Below are positions 7,034 through 10,308 of a DNA stretch of 10,308 nt, one piece after another. Positions within the stretch are counted from its first letter, which is position 1. Each line of letters opens with the position of its first letter. A model generated the notes under the pieces. The model saw only the letters and a program-made list of their open reading frames with translations. It was not told the DNA's origin and did not search any database. Location: contig CAJUQD010000078.1 of assembly GCA_910588105.1 (NCBI GenBank), positions 1 to 10,308 of the forward strand, given 5' to 3'. The translations under genes were made by a program, and so were the position numbers. The stretch is from an uncultured Oscillospiraceae bacterium. GTDB taxonomy: Bacteria; Bacillota; Clostridia; Oscillospirales; Oscillospiraceae.

Positions 7034-7127
7034 GAGGGTCTTGCCCCGCCATACTGCGTTGAATTTTCTTGAAATACGCAAAAGTATTCCAGCGGAAATT
7101 CGCCATGTCTGGCGGGGAAAAACCTCG
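7034..7127. repeat. Nested imperfect palindrome (possible mobile or structured element)
   Basis: Outer arms GAGGGTCTTGCCCCGCCA (7034-7051) and TGGCGGGGAAAAACCTC (7111-7127) are complementary apart from a few positions. Inside them GAATTTTC (7061-7068) faces GGAAATTC (7095-7102), and GAAATAC (7071-7077) faces GTATTCC (7085-7091) around the loop GCAAAA. The whole can fold back on itself. It sits in the gene-free stretch 6962-7160 between two gene remnants. I recognise no named family; a MITE-like or intergenic repeat element is possible. Apart from this structure I see nothing in 6962-7160. Confidence 0.5.
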
Positions 7128-7160
7128 CCCACCCGGTGTTTTCGGCTGTGAATAATAGAG

Positions 7161-7552
7161 GGCGTGGGCCTGTTGGAGAGCATCCCCCTGTGGCTTGTTT
7201 CCCTATTGGGCACCCTCTTTATCACCGTCATGTCCTTTATCCTATCGCCCGTGCCTTTCTGAAAGACGTTCCTATTATCCTGCTGGATGAAAGCACGGCA
7301 TCCATCGATCCGAGGAATGAAACGAAAATCCAGGAGGCCATCGGACGGCTGATTAAAAATAAAACGGTTCTGATTATCGCCCACAAGCTGCGGTCAATCG
7401 TGGAGTATGACAAAATCGTTGTACTGCAAGAAGGGCGCTTGGTGGAGGCAGGTACACATGATGCGCTGATGGAGCAGCCGGGATTGTACCATAAGCCCTA
7501 CTCCCTGCAAAATAAAAGTCTGGAATGGACTGTTACAACACGGTCAGAATAA
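7161..7552 (+). pseudogene. ABC transporter remnant: C-terminal ATPase domain after a deletion junction
   Basis: From about 7241 the frame ending at 7552 encodes the last part of an ABC exporter ATPase: IARAFLKD (tail of the signature helix), Walker B and D-loop in VPIILLDESTASIDPRNETK, and the H-loop in LIIAHKLRSIVEYDKIVVLQ, followed by the family ending EGRLVEAGTHDALM. Walker A, Q-loop and the LSGGQ signature are missing. In a different frame just upstream (7161-7259) a hydrophobic peptide GLLESIPLWLVSLLGTLFIT plus VMSFIL looks like a membrane segment, possibly from the same exporter's transmembrane domain. The frames meet near 7240, consistent with an internal deletion of most of the gene. 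The fragment cannot be a working ATPase. It keeps its own downstream terminator. Confidence 0.7.
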
Positions 7553-7564
7553 TCACACATAAAG

Positions 7565-7597
7565 AAAGGATTTACAAAATCCTTTTTCTTCATTTCT
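7565..7597 (+). terminator. Terminator behind the ABC transporter remnant
   Basis: AAAGGATTT (7565-7573) and AAATCCTTT (7577-7585) make a perfect 9-bp stem with loop ACA, followed by TTTCTTCATTTC. It begins 12 bases after the stop codon of the ABC remnant. Confidence 0.7.
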
Positions 7598-7614
7598 GAA
7601 AACCTCCGATCGTT

Positions 7615-8067
7615 TTGATTTCAAGTGCGGTTCCACTTGTTGAACGTATCATACCCCCGATTGTCTTCGCAAGGTTTGAAAAGTGTTTAAGAGTTGTTAA
7701 AATGCAAAAAATCACCGGCCATCGTTGCCCAGGACATTACACCAACGCCTTTGTGGAGGGCCTAAACAGCGTTATCCGCGCTATTGCCCAACAAGGCCGT
7801 GGCTATGATTTTGAGGTGTTGCGTGGCAAGGTTTTACTTGGCGTTGGGCGGAAGCGTGTCTACCCCAAGACAGACTTTGGGACCATGTCACTTATGACTT
7901 TCGACAGGCTCAGGGTCAGGGATTTTGGCGTTCCTTTTACCGATATTATTACGAAAATAGATGCGGGTCTGTTTTTCTCACTGATATGGACAAGACCACA
8001 AAACCCATGCGGAGCTGCTGACAATATTTCAAACCAGGTACTTGACATGACGGCGATTGCAGTGTAG
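7615..8067 (+). pseudogene. ISL3-like transposase remnant (C-terminal part)
   Basis: The frame encodes the C-terminal end of a DDE transposase. The segment GHYTNAFVEGLNSVIRAIAQ then QGRGYDFEVLRGKVLLG corresponds to the ISL3 pattern around the last catalytic acid, with the Glu in FVEGLN as candidate, a following basic helix, and GYxFxxLRxKVL. Further on, RDFGVPFTDIITKIDAGLF resembles the family's C-terminal end. The N-terminal zinc-finger/HTH part and the first two catalytic aspartates are absent; upstream of about 7650 the sequence is not recognisable. The ORF has no convincing start or ribosome binding site. Neither insertion sequence end could be identified by eye. ISL3 is the best guess; another DDE family is possible. 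Its 3' end overlaps the promoter of the marR gene. Confidence 0.65.
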
Positions 8068-8070
8068 ACT
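8042..8070 (+). promoter_or_regulatory. Promoter of the marR-hydrolase unit
   Basis: A perfect TTGACA (8042-8047) is followed after 17 bases by TAGACT (8065-8070, 4 of 6 to consensus). The -35 box lies within the transposase remnant and the -10 box includes its stop codon. The -10 box overlaps the first base pairs of the palindrome at 8069-8087. Confidence 0.6.
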
Positions 8071-8087
8071 GTTAAGTAGATTAACAG
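8069..8087. promoter_or_regulatory. Putative MarR operator 1
   Basis: CTGTTAAGTAGATTAACAG is a near-perfect palindrome (arms of 8 with one mismatch around TAG). It overlaps the end of the -10 box and the predicted transcription start and leads directly into the ribosome binding site AGGAGG (8086-8091) of the marR gene. A nearly identical copy precedes the hydrolase gene. The size fits a MarR dimer site. Confidence 0.65.
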
Positions 8088-8096
8088 GAGGCAGAC

Positions 8097-8555
8097 ATGG
8101 AAAATACATCAATAGACAGGTTATGCGAGTCATTTCTTCAAACGATCAACCAATACAACGCTTTAGAAAAGAAAACTCACACCTATGACATTGACCCTCA
8201 AATTTATTTATCAGAAATCCATACCATTGTTGCGGTCGGAGCGCATGAGGCCATCAACGTGACAGGACTTGCCCAGTTACAGGGTACTTCCAAGAGCGCA
8301 GTATCACAGTCCATAAGCAAGCTGGTCAAAAAAGGTTTTGTTGAAAAAAGGACTTCACCAGATACAGACAATGAAGTTGTCCTGTTGCTTACTGAAAAGG
8401 GAAAACAGGTTTACAGTATGCACGAGAGCCAACATAATTGGCTGAAGTCTCAGCTTGCAGCTGTTTTTGAAAAGTATCCACCAAACACGATTTCTGTTCT
8501 ATCTGAACTTGCCGTTGACATTCAAGCGATTTGGGCGCAGTTTTTGGGAAAATAA
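8097..8555 (+). CDS. MarR family transcriptional regulator
   Basis: The 152-residue protein has the MarR layout: an N-terminal dimerisation helix, a winged helix-turn-helix at about residues 40-105 with LSEIHTIVAVGAHEAINVTG, the recognition region LQGTSKSAVSQSISKLVKKG, and the wing FVEKRTSPDTDNEVVLLLTE, then long C-terminal dimerisation helices. KRTSPDTDNEV holds the conserved wing aspartate and arginine. MarR proteins are cytoplasmic dimeric repressors usually released by small phenolic or other ligands, or by oxidation; this one has no cysteine at all, which argues against thiol sensing. AGGAGG lies 5 bases before the ATG. The gene is AT-richer than the housekeeping block. Palindromes before it and before the adjoining hydrolase suggest autoregulation and control of that gene. 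The ligand is unknown. Confidence 0.9.
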   Translation: MENTSIDRLCESFLQTINQYNALEKKTHTYDIDPQIYLSEIHTIVAVGAHEAINVTGLAQLQGTSKSAVSQSISKLVKKGFVEKRTSPDTDNEVVLLLTEKGKQVYSMHESQHNWLKSQLAAVFEKYPPNTISVLSELAVDIQAIWAQFLGK

Positions 8556-8580
8556 CTGCGCCAGCATTGTTATTTTATTT
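8534..8580 (+). terminator. Possible weak terminator/alternative hairpins after marR
   Basis: GGCGCAG (8534-8540) can pair perfectly with CTGCGCC (8556-8562), with AT-rich sequence including TTATTTTATTTT behind it. Alternatively AAAATAAC (8549-8556) can pair perfectly with GTTATTTT (8569-8576). The two stems share base 8556 and exclude each other. This may partly uncouple marR from the hydrolase gene, but the tail is not a clean T run. Confidence 0.35.
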
Positions 8581-8588
8581 TGCAATCT

Positions 8589-8607
8589 CTGTTAAGTAGC
8601 TTAACAG
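8589..8607. promoter_or_regulatory. Putative MarR operator 2
   Basis: CTGTTAAGTAGCTTAACAG is a perfect palindrome (8-bp arms around TAG) that differs at one of 19 positions from the site before marR. It ends 1 base before the ribosome binding site GGGAGGG (8609-8615) of the hydrolase gene. No clear separate -35/-10 pair is visible here, so the site may act on a weak local promoter or on read-through. Confidence 0.65.
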
Positions 8608-8621
8608 CGGGAGGGACATTT

Positions 8622-9758
8622 ATGAGTTATGAAATAATAAATTCCATTCCTCAATTCAATTTTCAAATCAACAGGATTTTAACCTATGGCAATTTGGCTT
8701 GCTGCCGAGAAGAAGTTATCAGCCATGTGGCCCAGGTCAAGACATTTGAGGAATGGCATACTGCATGGCAGAAAATCGCTGCAAAAAGCGAACAGGAAAG
8801 GCATTATCTCCATGCGGCCTACTACTATCGCATGGCGGAATTTTTCTTAAAATCCGATATGCCCGAAAAGAATATCGCTTACAAAAAGTGTGTCGAAAAT
8901 TTCTACAAGGCGTTTGATTTTGAATTGCATTTGAAGTATGAAAAGCACCGTGTTCCATTTATGGGAAAGACCCTTCACTGTTTGAAGTTTTCGCCACCAA
9001 ACGCGATTGGAACTGTTCTTGTATGCGGTGGCTATGACTCGTTCATTGAGGAATTTGTACTTCAAGTCTCTGAATTTGTGAAACAACGCTATGAGATTAT
9101 TCTTTTTGAAGGGCCAGGACAAGGTAAATCCCTCCAAGAGAATTTATATTTCAGCTATGACTTTGAAAAAGCGGCTTCCGCCGTTTTGGATTACTTTGGT
9201 ATACGGCGATGTGCTATGGTCGGGATTTCATGGGGCGGCTATTTCGCTCTGCGCAGTGCGGCTTACGACAAGAGGATTACGGCAGCGGCAGCTTATGATG
9301 TGATGGACAACGGGCTGGAAGTTATGACAAACATTTTTCCAGAACCAATCCGAAGCGCGATCCGGCTCTCACACAAGTATCACTGGCAAGGTGTACTGAA
9401 CAAACTTGTAAGCATTATCAGAAAGAAAAGTATTTTAGCAGACTGGGCCATTTCTCAAGGACTGCACATTACCGGAACCAAAACGCCCTATGAATTTTTT
9501 CAAAGCATCTCTTTCCATAACCTTGCATTGACTACAGAATTGCTCACACAAGATATATTGCTTTTAGCCGGAGCGGAAGATCACTACATACCCCGAAATC
9601 AATTCTATCGGTTAAAATCATCCATCCATAATGCGAAAAGTTTAACGTGCAGGCTTTTTACAAAGGCCGAGGGCGGTGAGCAGCACTGTCAAATCGGAAA
9701 TCATCAGTTAGCCATAAACGCAATTTCTGATTGGTTGGCTTGCTATTTCGTGCAATAG
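8622..9758 (+). CDS. Alpha/beta hydrolase (FrsA/DUF1100-like), MarR-linked
   Basis: The 378-residue protein has a helical N-terminal domain of about 105 residues, then an alpha/beta hydrolase core. Motifs: the oxyanion-side loop VCGGYDSFIEE around 134-144, FEGPGQGKS at 162-170, the nucleophile elbow GISWGG at 201-206 with Ser203, the acid in LLLAGAEDHYIP (Asp320), and a histidine in GGEQHC (His355). All three catalytic residues are therefore present. The extra N-terminal helical domain resembles FrsA/DUF1100-type esterases and pseudo-oxynicotine-hydrolase-like C-C hydrolases. No signal peptide is seen, so it is probably cytoplasmic. The ATG at 8622 follows GGGAGGG by 6 bases; an upstream TTG at 8580 would place the operator inside the gene and is rejected. 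It lies 66 bases after marR and has a MarR-type site at its front. Substrate unknown; a ligand detoxification role is inference. Confidence 0.85.
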   Translation: MSYEIINSIPQFNFQINRILTYGNLACCREEVISHVAQVKTFEEWHTAWQKIAAKSEQERHYLHAAYYYRMAEFFLKSDMPEKNIAYKKCVENFYKAFDFELHLKYEKHRVPFMGKTLHCLKFSPPNAIGTVLVCGGYDSFIEEFVLQVSEFVKQRYEIILFEGPGQGKSLQENLYFSYDFEKAASAVLDYFGIRRCAMVGISWGGYFALRSAAYDKRITAAAAYDVMDNGLEVMTNIFPEPIRSAIRLSHKYHWQGVLNKLVSIIRKKSILADWAISQGLHITGTKTPYEFFQSISFHNLALTTELLTQDILLLAGAEDHYIPRNQFYRLKSSIHNAKSLTCRLFTKAEGGEQHCQIGNHQLAINAISDWLACYFVQ

Positions 9759-9781
9759 CAAAAGTTAAAAAGACCTCCCAC

Positions 9782-9832
9782 ATCTGCCCAGCGGCAGAAA
9801 AGAAAAAAACTGTTGCTGGGCAGATTTATTTT
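9782..9832 (+). terminator. Intrinsic terminator after the hydrolase gene
   Basis: ATCTGCCCAGCGGCAG (9782-9797) pairs with CTGTTGCTGGGCAGAT (9810-9825) over 16 positions, two of them G-U pairs, around a purine loop AAAAGAAAAAAA, followed by TTTATTTT. It starts 23 bases after the hydrolase stop. Confidence 0.85.
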
Positions 9833-9854
9833 CACACCCAAAATTCAGACAGTA

Positions 9855-9896
9855 AGCGGCGGTTTTGATTTTCAAAGCCGCTACTTTTTATATTTT
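9855..9896 (+). terminator. Second hairpin with T-rich tail (terminator, possibly overlapping a promoter)
   Basis: AGCGGC (9855-9860) pairs with GCCGCT (9877-9882) and TTTGA (9864-9868) with TCAAA (9872-9876), with a GGT bulge and loop TTT, followed by ACTTTTTATATTTT. The same stretch contains TTGATT (9865-9870) and TATATT (9889-9894), 18 bases apart, so it could instead be the promoter of the downstream leader. The two readings cannot be separated by eye. Confidence 0.45.
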
Positions 9897-9921
9897 GGCG
9901 GCAATTAGGAGGATGCCGCCA
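9896..9921 (+). promoter_or_regulatory. Hairpin that presents the leader-ORF ribosome binding site in its loop
   Basis: TGGCGGC (9896-9902) and GCCGCCA (9915-9921) are perfect 7-bp arms. The loop holds AGGAGG (9907-9912), and the right arm ends on the A of the start codon at 9921. If transcribed whole it could modulate initiation of the leader ORF; if the start site is the TATATT at 9889-9894, part of the left arm would be missing from the RNA. Confidence 0.4.
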
Positions 9922-10046
9922 TGCGATTGCGAATAGATAGGCACTTGTCAAAAAAAGCCTTGTCCCCGCAGCGGCGACCTCTACCCAGGCTTGCGAAAAT
10001 AGTCGTTTTCCGTCTGCCTATACAATCTCTTCCAACGCCCGAATAG
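9921..10046 (+). CDS. 41-codon leader ORF, basic peptide (possible attenuator peptide)
   Basis: ATG 9921 follows AGGAGG (9907-9912) by 8 bases and opens a 41-codon frame: MRLRIDRHLSKKALSPQRRP, then LPRLAKIVVFRLPIQSLPTPE. It contains seven arginines and three lysines and no acidic cluster. I recognise no protein family, and it may not be conserved as a protein. Support for translation is the good ribosome binding site and its position: its TAG stop (10044-10046) lies inside the 5' arm of a terminator-like hairpin, and a gene with a buried ribosome binding site follows. A translated leader that decides whether that hairpin forms is a plausible role (inference). The minus strand of the same region has no better candidate. 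Confidence 0.4.
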   Translation: MRLRIDRHLSKKALSPQRRPLPRLAKIVVFRLPIQSLPTPE

Positions 10047-10077
10047 CCTTGTGCTGTTCGGGTTCTTTTGCTTTTTC
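10038..10077 (+). terminator. Terminator-like hairpin overlapping the leader-ORF stop codon
   Basis: CCCGAATAGC (10038-10047) pairs with GCTGTTCGGG (10053-10062) over 10 positions (one T-G pair), with loop CTTGT, followed by TTCTTTTGCTTTTT. The stop codon of the 41-codon ORF is in the left arm. A ribosome finishing that ORF would cover the left arm, so formation could depend on translation. Confidence 0.6.
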
Positions 10078-10078
10078 T

Positions 10079-10115
10079 GTGGGCCGCTTCATCCGGCCCC
10101 GATGTCGAGGCCCAC
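10079..10115 (+). promoter_or_regulatory. Two mutually exclusive GC-rich hairpins in the leader
   Basis: GTGGGCC (10079-10085) pairs perfectly with GGCCCAC (10109-10115), whereas GGGCCG (10081-10086) pairs perfectly with CGGCCC (10094-10099). Both stems use the same left bases, so only one can form at a time. They lie between the terminator-like hairpin and the hairpin hiding the next ribosome binding site. Confidence 0.4.
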
Positions 10116-10116
10116 C

Positions 10117-10158
10117 CCTCCTGTTCAGATTTCGCTTACCCCAAATCTGAACAGGAGG
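10117..10158 (+). promoter_or_regulatory. Hairpin burying the ribosome binding site of the last gene
   Basis: CCTCCTGTTCAGATTT (10117-10132) and AAATCTGAACAGGAGG (10143-10158) form a perfect 16-bp stem with a 10-base loop. The final AGGAGG (10153-10158), 8 bases before ATG 10167, is fully paired. Unless another structure or a protein opens it, translation of the following gene should be strongly reduced. Confidence 0.75.
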
Positions 10159-10166
10159 ACAACACG

Positions 10167-10308
10167 ATGGAGATCACCATCAAGAGATACAGCCGCAAGC
10201 TGACCTATGAGGACGCTGCCACCCTGGACGAGTTCTGGGAGCTAGCCAAACGCACCGAACGGAGCCTTGACCGGGAACAGCGGCGGCACTGGGACGGGCG
10301 CGAGTGTG
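10167..10308 (+). CDS. N-terminal part of an unidentified accessory protein (runs off window)
   Basis: ATG 10167 with AGGAGG 8 bases upstream opens a frame that is still open at the window edge after 47 codons. It begins MEITIKRYSRKLTYEDAATL, followed by DEFWELAKRTERSLDREQRR and HWDGREC. The segment is highly charged, with a possible helix in DEFWELAKRTERSLDREQRR. Codon use is GC-rich, unlike the preceding hydrolase gene. I do not recognise the family from this fragment. Small regulators of integrative elements, including sigma-like proteins, sometimes begin in this way, but that is only an impression. The structured leader upstream suggests its expression is tightly controlled. Confidence 0.65.
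   Translation, partial: MEITIKRYSRKLTYEDAATLDEFWELAKRTERSLDREQRRHWDGREC

Noticed and set aside
8580..8621. TTG start adding 14 residues to the hydrolase
   Set aside because: It would put the 19-bp palindrome and the GGGAGGG site inside the coding region; ATG 8622 is well placed.
10018..10092. Short minus-strand frame (MKRPTEKAKEPEQHKAIRAL, ending EEIV)
   Set aside because: It looks protein-like in composition but is only 24 codons, has no ribosome binding site, and its A-rich codons are the complement of the T-rich tail of the plus-strand hairpin.
9941..10148. Plus-strand frame running through the leader into the sequestering hairpin
   Set aside because: It has no start codon with a ribosome binding site, so ribosomes are unlikely to open the hairpin through this frame.
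1..10308. CRISPR array, tRNA or rRNA genes
   Set aside because: No regularly spaced direct repeats, no tRNA-like cloverleaf with a TTCGAAT-type arm, and no rRNA sequence were seen by eye on either strand.

Overview
The window looks like the chromosome of a GC-rich Clostridia, most likely an Oscillospiraceae-type gut Firmicute (Flavonifractor/Lawsonibacter-like; inference from gene content, codon use and gene order, not from a marker gene). A housekeeping block at the left gives way, from about 6.95 kb, to an accessory stretch made of gene remnants, a smaller and visibly AT-richer MarR-regulated unit, and the start of another element at the right edge.

Left block (1-6490). On the minus strand lie ylxM and the N-terminal part of ffh (signal recognition particle GTPase), driven by a clear promoter with an inverted repeat at the predicted transcript start. 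Divergently on the plus strand is cysK, with its own promoter and a strong hairpin terminator. A second promoter then starts a four-gene run: the M16 peptidase pair ymfF (no zinc motif) and ymfH (intact HxxEH), lgt (lipoprotein diacylglyceryl transferase, with an unusual Glu-rich tail) and folD (one-carbon/folate enzyme). It closes with a perfect 14-bp hairpin terminator.

Decay zone (6491-8067). Right after the folD terminator sits the C-terminal region 4 of an ECF-type sigma factor without its region 2, then its putative anti-sigma partner, broken by a one-base loss in an A-run and cut off after the membrane segment. An untranslated stretch with a nested palindrome follows, then the C-terminal part of an ABC transporter ATPase with its own terminator, then the C-terminal part of an ISL3-like transposase. 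All four genes are remnants.

MarR unit (8042-9832). A MarR-family regulator and a 378-residue alpha/beta hydrolase are each preceded, directly upstream of the ribosome binding site, by nearly the same 19-bp palindrome, suggesting one autoregulated regulator controlling both. A hairpin terminator closes the unit.

Right edge (9833-10308). A structured leader holds a hairpin around the ribosome binding site of a 41-codon ORF, an intrinsic-terminator-like hairpin whose 5' arm contains that ORF's stop codon, a pair of mutually exclusive GC hairpins, and a perfect 16-bp hairpin burying the ribosome binding site of the next gene, which runs off the window. This attenuator-like leader is the most intriguing structure here.
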